Part shown: piece after piece, positions 37,880-50,417 of the stretch | Layout: every line of letters begins with the position of its first letter | Numbering within the stretch: position 1 is the first letter of the stretch | Assembly: GCA_016630905.1 (NCBI GenBank) | Contig: WBMQ01000003.1 | Span: 620,001-684,000, forward strand | Length of the DNA stretch: 64,000 nt | Direction: 5' to 3' | DNA from: Capillidium heterosporum | Taxonomy: Eukaryota > Entomophthoromycota > Entomophthoromycetes > Entomophthorales > Capillidiaceae | Position numbers and translations under genes: made by a program | The notes under the pieces: generated by a model | Told to the model about the DNA's origin: nothing | Database searches by the model: none | Seen by the model: only the letters and a program-made list of their open reading frames with translations

Positions 37880-39520
37880 GGTTAGCATCGCTACCTTTAC
37901 TTATATATACTTGATTCAGTTACGGTACTCCATTCTATACAAACTCGAACATCAAGAATTAGGATATCGAATTTTGCTTGATATACACTACAACTCAATC
38001 TAGGTTTCAACTTACCGATACTAATAAAAACATGCTCTATATGGGAAGCTGCACATCGACTTTACATTTTAGCTCTGATGAATCTGAGACTATGGCTGTG
38101 TTCGACACGAGCTTCAAGGAGTAATAAGTTTCAATCTTTTCCAAATCGAACTTCAAGGAACTTGTCGCCATCATTTCAAATAGCTTTTTCGTACACCAAT
38201 AAACTGTATACTCTATTTATATAAGTAAGTTCTATGTTTCTATTAATATACAGTGATTTTAGATTGATATAGACGCCAAGTACTACTAGACGAACTGTAA
38301 TATCAAATTTCTCGAAAACCATATTAATCCCACATCAACTAAATAGTCATGGTTCCTATATCCTTATAACGGGCAAATGGTTTAGGACACTCGCTATCAA
38401 AACTGCTATCACATTGGCCTATCTAAGAATTAAGGAGTTAAAATGTATATCCGGTTCGGATGACAGCGACTACTTGGCTTTTGCTAAGTTCCATAAACTT
38501 CAAACCTAAAAAGTTGATCTTCGAAGGGGCGATGATTATAACGCTACAAAATTACAAAGGTCATGCCCGTATAAAGCATCCATTAATCACTTGATCCATC
38601 AAGCGTATGTTATTAGTTTACTTGATACATATACTTATAGCGAAGTTCGTTTTGAACTTTTAGGTAGATGTCCCTATTTCCTAACGTATGGCTAGCTAAT
38701 ATTTACAAATATAGTGGCTGCATATAACTCTATCAATTTTAACCTATATATATTAAACATGTACTAGCCTTTTTATGTAGTTCAATAATACATACATTTA
38801 TGTGCTAGGAAAGTTCCGCCAAGCTCAGAAATATATTGCTTGCTTTCAATTTTCGAAAAGCCAGATTATAAAAATGGAGTTCGATATACAACAGTTCACT
38901 CTAACCTACCCTAAATTACCAAATATGACCAAAATGTATCGAAAATAGAAAAAAAGCATTTCGATAGTATATCACCCTTAAATTTACAATTAAAGATACC
39001 GTCTATTTCGACACCTTATTCCAATTAAAGAGCCGGATATAACATTCGATCGTTCTTACTGCCTAATATTAAGAACTAGTTATATTTTTGCGATATATTC
39101 TTTATACTAGAAAAAAGCTTACTATATGTATCATAGCGTCACTCTACTAACTAATTTAACCACATTTTACAGCACCAACATTAAGATATCTCGACAAGTT
39201 CATAACAGTAGAATTTACAACTAATAAACTAGAAACTCCATTCAGGTTGAACCAAGTTTGGATAGCCGCTATTACAACATCCAGTACAAATGTAGATATC
39301 CGATACCAATCCTTTACCTTCAAATCCTACTTCAAAAGATTGTAAATGAATATAGATTTGACACCATTTTGGGTTTGAACGTAAGCTGACCAATCACAAA
39401 GTCCAGGCTTTAGTATTTCGGCTTCCAAATTTGGCAACACCTGCAAACGCTTCAAGCAGTAAAATGTTTTCCTAAAAAGGAAGTACATTTATCCCGGTTT
39501 TTTAATAAGGCTTTGAGACC
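37880..39520 (+). pseudogene. Probable pepsin-type aspartic protease (A1) pseudogene
   Basis: Badly decayed; identified only from the order of remnants. LYMGSCTSTLHFSSDESET followed by MAVFDTSFKE (about 38034-38120) resembles the first A1 lobe, where DTG has become DTS. KFLENHINPTS, then FLYPYNGQMV and DTRYQNCYHIG (about 38310-38420) resemble the stretch between the catalytic Asp and the flap. Near 39260 DSRYYNIQYKC resembles the second lobe. FGNT, then FKQ and NVF, then YPGF (about 39425-39515) matches the ILG-x-FL-YYVFD-IGF end of the family. Stops and frame changes occur throughout. I cannot exclude another secreted hydrolase. Confidence 0.4.
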
Positions 39521-39602
39521 TAAATTAAAACGTTATATAAAGCGTATCTGTGACCGAAAAGTGAAATTCAAGATATTCAATTTTATTTAAAAAACAGCAG
39601 CT

Positions 39603-41568
39603 ATGGTATCCATAAACAACGGTAGTATCAACCCCCATATTCCCAACTTTCAACTCAATCAAAAGTTTCCAATACCAACTGTAGACCAACCTACCTTTAG
39701 GTACGAACTAAAGGAACCCACCCAAAAGCCAAACCCAGACCGAAGCTTGAACTGCAAAATCTTGATTGTAGGGGCGGGACCTTCAGGCCTACTTTTAGCT
39801 TTACGGTTAGCACGCTTAGGTTTCCATAACGACCTCTTAGTAATCGATCGACGTCACAAAATAGATAACTACACACGAGGGTTCATCTACCACGGCAGAA
39901 CCCTTGAAATCCTATCTGACCTAGAGGTCTTCCCTGATGTTTTGGAGAACGCCAACTGTGAGATCGACCCTAACTTCAGATTAAGCGGGTTCAATGAAGG
40001 CGAGTTCAAGTTCAAAGTTGAGTTCCCTCAACCTACCAACTGTAGATTTAATTATGAGATTGGGCTGTACCAAAGTCACTTGGAACGTATATTGATCAAC
40101 ATCTTGGAGGAAGAGTATAATATCAAAGTAGTTCGAAACAGTGAGCTGCTCTATATTAAAACTAGCAAGGACAGTACCAAATTTTCAAACGCTATAATCA
40201 AAGATCTACAAACTGACGACAACTTTAGTATCGACTTTAAATATCTAGTTGGATGCGACGGGGCCAGAAGTCAAGTTCGCAAGTTAGTAGACCTAAAGTT
40301 CGAAGGGCTGACTTTGGACGCCAACTTCTTCTTCGCCGAGGTGGAGCTAGACTATGCTAACAGTAGAATCCCTCCGAATTTGGGGTCTACCAGGTATTTG
40401 CTTTAACATCTTCATCGATTTCTAACCTTTCATAGTTCCATGTGGACCAAGACTGACGCCTTGGTTTGGGTCCAACCTTTCAAGAACGTAACTTTGGGTA
40501 TGGTAGTTGAAGATCGCCTAAACTCTCAAAATATGACGCGAGATCAGTACATCGATCTATGTAACCGAATAATGGATCCCTACTTTGTTAAAGTTAAGAA
40601 GTTTACAAATTTCGGGTTTGCCAACTACAACGAGCGAGTAGTCGAGAGATTTAACAAGGACAATGTCTTTTTGGTTGGCGATGCAGCTCACATCATGTCA
40701 CCAGCTGGTGCTTTCGGTCTGAATTTGGGGTTGCAGGATGCTTACGACCTAGGTTTCAAGTTGGCCCTTTTGCTAAAGGGTGGAAATTTCGATAGAATTG
40801 CCAACTCGTACACTTTGGAACGCAGACCTCAAGCCCTAAAATATTTACATCTGTCGGGACTTATAGTGCGAACGGAGATGATATCTGATCCCATCTTTAA
40901 ATTGGAGAAATTTCGCGAAAATGTCGATGATACTGTGTATGGTGTAGGTCAACAGTTACAAAACTTTAGGGACGATGTCGCTATGACTAACTTTTTATAT
41001 GAAAGTTGTGGCAACTCTCTATTGTTAGAAGGTAGCTCCAAGTTCAAGTATCCAGAAGTTGAAGTTGGACAGCTCGTACCTAACATCAAGGTGTTTGATT
41101 CCTTACATAGGACTAAGGTAGAAGTTGGTAGCTTAATTGGCTGTGAGGATATGTTCTTAATCTTGTGCTATTTACCCGATGGCAGTGATCGTCCAGTTCA
41201 AAACCAGATGTACGGTTTATTAGATAAGATCAATAGTAGATATGGAGGTGATAGTGCCAAGCCCGACTTTCTGAAATGTACATATGTAGGTTTTAAATCG
41301 AACAGTGGATTATCAAATTCAGATATTCGCTACTACGACGACTTTGGCCAGTATGCCAACAAGTTGGCTGGTCTCAATTCTAATGAGACTACTATTTTGA
41401 TGGTTCGACCCTGACGGCTGTATGGCCATGTTTATCTCCATCGATGCGACTAATTTGAACACTTGGGGTGATTTGGTAGAAGGACTACTTCAACCAGTTT
41501 ATGTAAGATATATATTAATAAATGTGCTATGTTATTTTTACTTTGTGGTTAGTTATGCTTTTTTATAA
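39603..41568 (+). CDS. FAD-dependent aromatic monooxygenase (phenol 2-monooxygenase-like), with one +1 frameshift
   Basis: PheA/TfdB-type flavoprotein hydroxylase. Exons 39603-40393 and 40436-41568. The N-terminal Rossmann fold is CKILIVGAGPSGLLLALRLARLG (GxGxxG, about residues 55-65). GRTLEILSDLEVF and YLVGCDGARSQVRK (the DG motif) follow. VFLVGDAAHIMSPAGAFGLNLGLQDA is the second FAD motif. A C-terminal thioredoxin-like PHOX domain runs from about VGQLVPNIKVFDS. In the zero frame the protein stops at 41412-41414 right after ILMVRP. One C fewer in CCC (41409-41411) gives VRPDGCMAMFISIDATNL and continues to a stop at 41568, or past a possible 50-nt intron (41503-41552) to 41597. The phenolic substrate is unknown. 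Confidence 0.91.
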
Positions 41569-44500
41569 TAAAATCTTTAGAAAGATGTAAGTTTTGAATT
41601 TTTTGTTGCTAAAAGCAATTAATTGATAGAATAAGCTTTTAATACGGTAGTATAAGATTTTTTAGGTATAAGAGACTTTATCATAGTAGTCAACCACAGC
41701 CTTAAATTCTCAAGTAAGCCTGATACTAAGATGCTGATAGATTTTAACTTCCAATGGCTCGTCAACCTCCATCCCATCAACACTCCTTTGTTGAGAAGGT
41801 TGACCTTTAGCAACTTGATAGCAGGTCGTTTTGATAATAGCACTGATAATTCTTGGACATTTTATAACTGAAAAAGCATACATTTATGTTTTCTACTTCC
41901 ATCGACTAGCTACTATAAATACCTGTACTTTATATTTTATTGCTGTCTATTTTATTAAGCCTATTGCGAAGCATGCTGGCTTTCATTTCCTTAGCCTGTA
42001 GCTTTTGGACAAATGTTCAACCATTTTAAGCCTTATTGTATAATTGTGAACTTTGTACAAAATTTATATACCGCCATTGTTTTATATATCTCATACATTC
42101 CAAAATCCTACAAGTTTTCTTTTTGAATTTACAATAGAAAAGTAGTTGTTATTTTGGAATGGATACAATATAACTAACCTGAGACGGAGTAACATTCACA
42201 TTCATCATAACCAACTTTCCAATGATATAAAATCGGTAACTTTAGTATTAAAAAATACTCACATGTGGGAAGCTTAAATCAAGGCGATGTTAGCTTCAAT
42301 CAACCGTATACCGACTATTTATTTGAGACGCTGTTGAAGTTGAATACAATGTTAGTAAAAGCTATATTCCAAAAGCTGTCGATGGTCAATGTTTTTACAA
42401 GTAATGATAAAGTTAAATGATGTGTAGTTTTAAATATTAAAATTAGTATGTAAATAAGATTTACTGAGGATATCTGAACTCTTGATTCTTTAAACGTCTA
42501 CTAAATTGGAAGCCAGTAAAAAGATCCACCTTAAGCTTAAGTCAGTCTACAAAGTAAAATTCAGAGCTATATATTTTAAATTTATAAGCTTATTCAAGTC
42601 ATAGTGATGAACATCACTTTTTTATCCCAGGTAACCGATTTTGGTTTAGAGTGCTCGATTCTAAGCTTCGAAGTTTGTAGCTGTGATAGATCGGTGATAA
42701 GCCATGTAATAAAAATGATATTGATATTTCATAGATTGGTGAAGCGTAATTTACCAAAAGTAGATATTAAAATAAGGTCTTTGAAATATCAATCGGCTAG
42801 GCGTTGGGTAGCTTTGAGGTTAACAGGCCTTTCCAAAAAGAACTGGAAGGTGCTGGTTGCAAAAGTCTCATCGTCGATATCGGAAACAGTAAATTGTGTT
42901 ATGTTTTCAAATCGACCCTTATACTAGCTAAAGGTTCAACCTTTTTGTATCATATGTTCAAGAGGTACGTAATCGAACTCTATCTTATACTGTTTGAATC
43001 ATTTTGATAAATGGACCTAAGCAATATTCTAGTTTGTAATTAAACGTGAAATACCTATAGCATCTTGTATAAGGACATTTTAGCCCTAAGGAAAGAGGCT
43101 CTGCTGTTGAAAACTGCCAACAAAGTCCTATGGTTTAAATTTACTTTCAGCGATTCAGAGTTCGAAAATGTTAGTATAGCATCTGTGTCTTTATAGCTGG
43201 AGTTGCTTTAAAGTTGAACGACCTTAAGTTATGGAACACCTTTGAAATAGTTTGAAATTGTTCGTAAGTAGTGTTAGCAACATTAAATGCCAAGTGGCTA
43301 AGTTTAGGGTATATAGTATCGCTAAATAGGTTTTTTGAATAAACATTATCGTAATCTGTATATATGCTATTAAATATCCTATGACTAAGCTCGGGATAGG
43401 TAGGATCGTTAAATAAACATCTGCTTGGATAGACATGGATATGAATTCCAACTCGATTAGCTTAGATAAGCATGGTTTTAAATAAAAGCTACAAGTAAAA
43501 GGCAGATGTAGCCTTTTAATAGTGTTAGCTGATTAAGCTTTCATTGAACGTCAGGGTTCTTTTTATCAATACAAACCACAAGCTGTCTCAGGTTTGGAGC
43601 ATATACGTTCAGTAGCTGTTCTTTTGATTCGAATAGATACGCTTGGAAGAGATGTGCCTTTTTTGCGGTTGCTTCTACATGGGCAGGAAGATTGAATATA
43701 TTCCTACAAATACTTGTACTATTTATATAGCAGTTGGTAAGGTACACTTGTCGTTTAATGACATCTTTAATACATTTCGATAAAAGTTGAAATTGGGCTG
43801 ATTGCTCGATATCTAAGTTTTGGAAACTTGGTTGAGGATCCTTAATGGTAGTTGATCCAACATCTCTTGATATCTGTCTCACTAAATTAGGTTGGACCTT
43901 TGCTTCTAAGCTCGATTCCTTAAGAAACAAACTTCGAGTTGCTCTTTATAGATTTAATAATTCATTCAATTGGTTACTCCAGTAGTATGAGGTAAGTAAA
44001 GTGACGTAAAATCCGAACATAAAAGATGTATTTCCTAATCCATAATTGAAATTAGGAGTTCATTTTTCAGGTATATACTCTACAAGAAACAAATGCAGAG
44101 AAATGTTCAAACTTAAACAATCCTATTCCAAATCTCTTTCCTTATAAAGCAATCTTTTTAACATTCTTGAAAAAAATATATTGTTCAACAAATGAAATTC
44201 ATGTTTAAGAAATAGTTGCAATTTTTGGTCTTCAAATGTTCCTCCCTAAAGGTTGGACAATTGGAGTATATACATTGATAACTAAAGCAAGCCTAGTAAA
44301 TGAAAGAAAATGTTCGTATGTACAGGCTTATAATGAGCCTTGGAACAATTACTTGAAAGCCTCCATTTCGAACTGTTCAATTTCAATCCGCTCACATGAT
44401 GCCATTCCTGTTCAATTGGTTTGAAAAGAATCAGGTGGCGACTCAACTATCCAACTTTGGAACTTTCATTCTACAACTTATTTCTGACAAGTCATTCAAT

Positions 44501-44608
44501 TACCAAGGTAAAATACCAATACTGCCGCTCCAAGCTACCTGCTTCAACAATTATCAGCCCATTTAGTTTCCATAAACTTATATTAAAGCTAGGTGGATAA
44601 TAGCCAGA
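41569..44608. other. Three-kilobase region without a supported intact gene; coding-like relics
   Basis: Two stretches look like former genes. On the + strand at 42604-43005, neighbouring frames read TDFGLECSILSFEVCSCD and then SFEVNRPFQKELEGAGCKS, suggesting a frameshifted relic. On the minus strand at 43930-43541 a 129-codon frame (SLEAKVQPNLVRQISRD to YAPNLRQLVVCIDKKNPDVQ) has balanced composition but no ATG at its start. I recognise neither. The rest is AT-rich spacer including the promoter of the WD-repeat gene. Confidence 0.4.
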
Positions 44609-47600
44609 ATGAAGTTACCTGGTAAACAAACGGTGGCGTACATACTCAAGGAGTCTATGCACAATAGCTCAACTGAGAACAACGATTCCGACTCGGTAAA
44701 GGAAGATAAGCCTCGCCATTGTCTAGGGATAAATGCATTGAGCTTAGACTCCGAGAGTTCAATTATATACTCCGGTGGGAGGGATGGCTTAGTTATCGGC
44801 TGGCAAGCTTCTGTCATTGAGGTAAATTATGTACTTGCAGTTTTATTAATTGTATGTTTTAAAATTCAAGAAATCTATCGAAAACAACACCAAAACTATT
44901 AAATCGACAGAAACTATCGCGAGATTTTCTTCCCAACATCATTCCGATTGGATAAACGACATCTTGGTTATTCCTGGGAGCAGTCATGGTATACTTTTAA
45001 TTTTACTTTACCATTATGTTTATTGTTGGGCTTTTGGTTTTATATTTTAATTCAATCATTTTTAATAACATTTAACTTTATACAAATTAGTTTTCACCGC
45101 TTCATCGGATCGCACTATAAAGTATTGGAATCCATTGAAGGACTCCAACTCCAGCAACATAAAGCTCATCGGCTACCATTCAGATTTCGTCAAATGTCTA
45201 GCTTATGCGTCAGAACCAAAGTGGCTATTTTCTAGCGGGCTAGATGGCCGAATAAACGTTTGGGATGTTAGCGATTTAGAAGATGAGTCGGAAGATAGCA
45301 TATCCAAAAATCGACTTGTCACTAGTTTATACGACCCCGTCGCGCCGAAGACGTCATACTATTCCATTGCAGTAGGACAGTCTGGTAGGCTCGTTGCCGG
45401 TGGTTCTCCAGATGGCACCATCCGCTTATGGGATCCTCGTGCTGACCCGTCAACCGGTACTATTGCCCAGTTCACAGGGCACTCCGACTCCGTTAAATCT
45501 TTATTGATGTCTCAGGATAGTCGTTGGATTCTATCTGCCTCAAGCGATACTACAATAAAGCTGTGGTCGATGGCGAGTCATAGATGCATCAAGACCTATA
45601 CTATGCACAGTGACCCTGTATGGTCTTTGTTCTCATTCGATCCAAGCTTGAAGTCATTTTATGCCGGATTCCAAGAACGGTGTAGTTACCAAGACTTTAA
45701 TCCCATCCGAGTTACTTACCGTATCCGACGCTAACGCAGACAAGATGACTGTACACTCTTACCCTTATACGGATAATATCAACCTTGATGATGATGATGA
45801 TTCAAACACAGTTGTTATTTGCTGTGAGCAGGGAGGTGTTACCGCATTAACGGCGTTTGATAACCACAGCTTCCTTTGGACATCGACTAATAGGTCCTTC
45901 ATTAACTCTTGGCTTGATATCCCACCTGCTGCATCAGACGGTGACTCTATATCTTCGCCCAAGTCAAATGACCCTGAAGTAACATCGGTTCGATCCGTCA
46001 CTTTTTCAACATCACCCAAAGCGTTTACGGTTACTTCTCTCAAAGGACCTGAAGATAATATCCCCAGTTTGAACGGCATCATTTCGAAGAATAATGACAC
46101 TGTTTCATCAATTCAGGAGCTGCATAGGTCTTTAAGTAATGGCAATAGCTCTTTAGCGGAATCTGATGATGACGAGGATCCAGTTTTTAAGCCAATTCGT
46201 ACTTCACCCAGCGAAACTTTACCTGGGAAAGCTGGATTAACAAGATGCTTAACATTATCGAACAGAAGGAATGTCCTCACTCTTGATTCATCAGGAGAAG
46301 TAGCTCTTTGGGATATCTTGCAGGTACTTTTTTGGGCAAGCTTTTACTGACAATTGCAAGTGCTGTTTAGTTAAGAAGTTCGGAGTCGTCAATTTAGAGG
46401 AAACCTTCAACTCTATTAACCCTGCTTTGTCAGTTCCTAGTTGGTGTACAGTTGATACAAAAATCGGATTGTTAACCGTTAGGCTCGACGAATCCCGTTG
46501 TTTCGACGCTGAGATTTATTTTGATGAGCTCGAATCTATACCCAAGGACCTCCTCGACCCATTTAAAGATCCTGGAGAGGATGAAATTCTCAACATCGGT
46601 AAATGGGTACTACAGAGCTTGTTCCATACGATTCCTAGTGAGGTACCACCTCCTATAAATACGAACGAGTCCAGCTTACCGAATACCACTAATCTGGATA
46701 GCAATGATACGTCAGGTGCTAATGACTCCAAAACTACGACCGACAACTCCCAGCAGCCTAATAAGGGCACTGCTCAAACTGAAAAAGCGATACCTAAACC
46801 AACTTCAGAAAAAAACGAACCCAAAAATGTTACTTGTCCACAACCTGTCCTTTCATCATCCGCCGAAGCATCAGAAGATAATTTCAATCGACCTCTACCC
46901 AGCCTATTGCCATTTAGCAAACCACCGATTCCACAGCTTCAGCATCACGCTAGTGCAGGGGTAGTTCCTAGGTTAAATGATCGAAAGAGCGCCGATTTGC
47001 CACCTGCACCGGGGAGGAAGTTTTTCCAATATCGTAAGGGAAGTGTTTCAGAGATTACTGCACCACCACCGATGGTCACAAGGTCCTATACCACAAACTA
47101 TAACGATAGAACTGCTCAGGCTGCATCTGCATCATCCACCTCCCCGAAAGAGACTCCTCCATTAAGCCCGACTAATTCTTCCCTACCCTCGATTAACCCA
47201 CCCCCTCCAGCCCTATCTTCCTCCTCCTCTGGGTTTATGGGCCGACTTCGACAGTTTTCTGTTAAGAAATTGAACCGATCACCCGACAATGCTAAACCTG
47301 CGACGTTACCCGGCTCCATGCCAAATCCCCGCCAGCCTGGAACGACCACTCTTCCAAAGTCACCTACACTCCAGCTGTTGCCCCCACTATCCCCACAACC
47401 ATCACTAGGAAGACTAGGTGCTGTTGAAACGAGCAGAGCTTCATCCTCCCAATCATCATTAGCATCGAGCGACGCTGGCAGTTCACCAGAAACAACCCAA
47501 ACCCAAGAGGAGCCTACTCAAGCCGAACCACAACCTAAAGTACCTGAGCCCGAACCTCCTAAGCCGCCTGTAGTACAGTCCATCCCAAGATTGCCAAGGC

Positions 47601-48465
47601 TTGCCTTACCTCCTTCTCTAGTAGTTCTATTATCGACCGAGGAGTCTTCTGAAGTGTCTGGTGGAAGGGACTTGTATGCTGGAACATTGGATTCTCAAAA
47701 GAACGACCATCCCAATCTATTACCAGTCTTGCCAGACTGGGTTTCCGGATGTTTATTCAAGGTATATCTTTACTTGATTATCCTACAAAGTTACTACTTC
47801 ATATTATATATTTTTTGTGTAAAAGATATTTTAACTAATCTATTTTCCAAACTAGAATGTGGTTCCAGTCAAGCAACAACCGGTAATCTACTTTGTCCTG
47901 CGACCTCATGAAAGATCCGGCCTCAATGCACTGCCAACTTTGTAAGCTACTGCTAAAACAATTTATTAATATTTAGAAACCCCCGACTCTCCGGTGCTCG
48001 CATCGTCCGATGCAAGAAGATGCTGTTTTTCGTCTGGGAAAAGCTGAGCCTCACGCCCGACAGCCTTAGAGCCTTAGTTAAAAACCGCCAGGCCCAAGCT
48101 CTAGTTACCGGTAAGCACAGCTCTGTTGGCACTACCAACGGAGATCTTAGTAGCCTTACCCCCTTAGAAAACATCATCGAGTCCAATCTCCCTGATCTCA
48201 AGGACCAATCAACTACCACTGCACCTCCTCTTGCCTTGCCCCCGTTCACTCCTGAGAATTGGTTAGTATTGATGTGTAATGATCAGGTACTGTTTTAGAA
48301 GCTTCCATTGTTCATTTTGATTCTTAGATACTATCTCCGAGAATGACGTTAGCGTACATCCGACAGTACATATGGAAATCTGGGGGTGATATGGTCATCA
48401 CCTACAACATCCGTCCACTGCCTACACCTGGAGATGCACCAGCTAGCTCGTCCACTAACGTTTAA
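44609..48465 (+). CDS. WDR48/UAF1-like WD-repeat protein with DUF3337 C-terminus, with one +1 frameshift
   Basis: Family members (human WDR48/UAF1, S. pombe Bun107, budding yeast Duf1) activate USP-type deubiquitinases. Exons: 44609-44821, 44871-44988, 45091-46323, 46361-47761, 47856-47941, 47977-48286 and 48328-48465; about 1165 residues. WD40 blades include LGINALSLDSESSIIYSGGRDG, TASSDRTIKYWNP, FSSGLDGRINVWDVSD, AGGSPDGTIRLWDPRAD and LSASSDTTIKLWS. PSWCTVDTKIGLLTVRLDES marks the region after the propeller. A Pro/Ser-rich low-complexity insert of about 300 residues follows. The C-terminal DUF3337 ends YIRQYIWKSGGDMVITYN. The zero frame breaks at 45669-45670: KSFYAG then SKNGVVTK requires one T fewer. 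The exon total is 3n+1. The 102-nt second intron is among the longest here. Confidence 0.92.
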
Positions 48466-49119
48466 CTTGGATCCTTATTTCATATCTATTAATCGAAACC
48501 TTTTTATACAAAAAGTTCTTTTATCTAACTGGTGATTGAAGGTCCAACTTTGACCTTGCCTAGTTTACCGTCCTAAAGTTTGCATAATTTCTCAGCTAAT
48601 TTGATGTTAATTAAACAGGACTTACCTTATGCTTGCTATATGTTTAGACTGTTCCATGAACTTTAAATTATATATATTAGTATTATATATATAACTTGGT
48701 ATAGTTCTTAAGATTTGGTGAATATTTACAGTAGTAGTATAGCAGGGTTTTGTAACTTTTTTCAAAATGACAACCCTAGATTTCTTTATAAAAATATATA
48801 ATCATTATGTTAAATTGAAGAAATTAATGGTGAGATTGAAAGTGGAACTCTGGTATACTTTTCTTTAGACGCATCAAATATGATATACTATATCAAAGTC
48901 TATTTTAAAATCACTTGCTATAATGCAACATAGCATAAGCAATGTTGCTTCCATATGAACAAATATATATATATTTGAACTATATTTAGAAACGATATTA
49001 ATATATACAGCAATACTACATAATAGCCTACTACGAAAAATACCAATAAAAAGGAAATTCAAAATAACATTTTAACGTTAAAGTATTAGTAGCAGTGCTA
49101 CCAAACAAAAGTCCAGTGC
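48466..49119. other. Convergent spacer between WDR48-like gene and MAP kinase kinase
   Basis: Very AT-rich, with TA-dinucleotide runs (about 48668-48695 and 48962-48977). No gene seen. Confidence 0.5.
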
Positions 49120-50331
49120 CTAGGACCAAACTTGATGGATCCAGCCTTTGAGGTCGAGTGCTATAGATTTGCTACGGATGACGAACTGGTGTTGGGTCAA
49201 CATAGCCCTTGGGGTAGGTCGCAGTTTGGAATCCTTGATGAGGCATTGTGCCACAAAATCTATACATTCGGGGCTGAAACCTACATCGGGGCGTAAAGCG
49301 GGGGCTGGCATACGTACAATGTAATCCAGTAACTCGATGATAGCCAAGGGAGGCTCCCCAGGTGCTGGGAACGGGAATCTTCCATTCGCTAACTCGTGGA
49401 TGGTTAACCCCAAAGACCATACGTCGGATTGGACTGCGTATCCGTACCCTTGGATACGTTCCGGCTACAAAATTAGCATATGATGTAAAGTTGAAAATTT
49501 ACCGCCATGTAGTAGGAGGTACCGACGAACGTTGATGCGATAGAGTCTACCAGCTCTCCACTGACTCCAAAGTCGCAAAGTTTTATTTGACCGTCGTAAG
49601 TTACCAGTATGTTGCTAGGTTTTACATCCCTATGGATAATTTTGTGGTCATGTAGATAAACCAATCCTTCCAAAACCTAGTAAAATCGAGCTTTAACTAA
49701 GAAATATAGTAAAAATCTACCGCTTCAGCTACTTTTCCCAGTATTCCTTCACCAATCTTACCGTTGAGTTGTTCAATTCGCTTGTTAACAGCATCTAATG
49801 AACCGCCCTGACAGTATTCTATGCACATGGCAATAGTCGTATCCTCCTCATCAAAATATGCTCCTAAAAATGAAACAATGTACGGGCTGTGGCAACTCTG
49901 CAAAAAGGAAAGTTCTCTTATAATCTGCCTATGGATTTTCGGGTCGGGATCGGCTGGTACGGACTAAAGTTTTTCTATTAAAATTTATACATTTATAACT
50001 TTACTTTTCGAGCCATGATAGTGCCGGTTGGTAAGTGTCGCACTTTACAAACGGTACCTGAAGCACCCTCACCCAGCCTCTCAATTGTTTCAACTGTACT
50101 AGTTGATAGCTCAAGTTTGGCATTGGCACTTAGATAGGGAGAGTAGTCCACTGGGGCATGTGCCTTCAAGTTGGAAATGGATTGGACGCTGTTGGAAGAG
50201 TTGTTGCCATCCAGCTGCGGTGTTATCATCAAGTTACCCACATTTCGTTGCAGCTTGTTCTTCTTTGGCCGTAATGAGGTGGCGTTGGACCTTGATAGTG
50301 AAGCCATTTGTTCAACCTTGAATGGGTTCAA
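49120..50331 (-). CDS. MAP kinase kinase, Mkk1/Mkk2 (cell-wall integrity) type
   Basis: Dual-specificity kinase that phosphorylates a MAP kinase. Exons (minus): 50331-50005, 49963-49721, 49676-49503 and 49464-49120; 362 residues, all junctions in phase 0. A basic/Ser N-terminal docking region precedes the kinase domain. The domain shows the Gly loop [18 protein letters not shown] (catalytic Lys near 109), catalytic loop [13 protein letters not shown] and [29 protein letters not shown]. In that last stretch the Ser/Thr residues are the MAPKKK targets. The insert [35 protein letters not shown] and [18 protein letters not shown] resemble Mkk1/2 and S. pombe Pek1 more than Ste7 or Pbs2. Wall-stress signalling is therefore inferred. 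Confidence 0.96.
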
Positions 50332-50417
50332 TTATCATTGAGTGGAGTTTTAGTTGTTGGGATAGTGCGTTGGGTGCTTTGCTAATTGGCTGAGATTTTT
50401 TGTTGGAAAGTTCTTGG

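Noticed and set aside
48962-48977. TA-dinucleotide runs as possible replication origin or promoter elements
   Set aside because: Such runs are common across the AT-rich spacers here and show no further structure.
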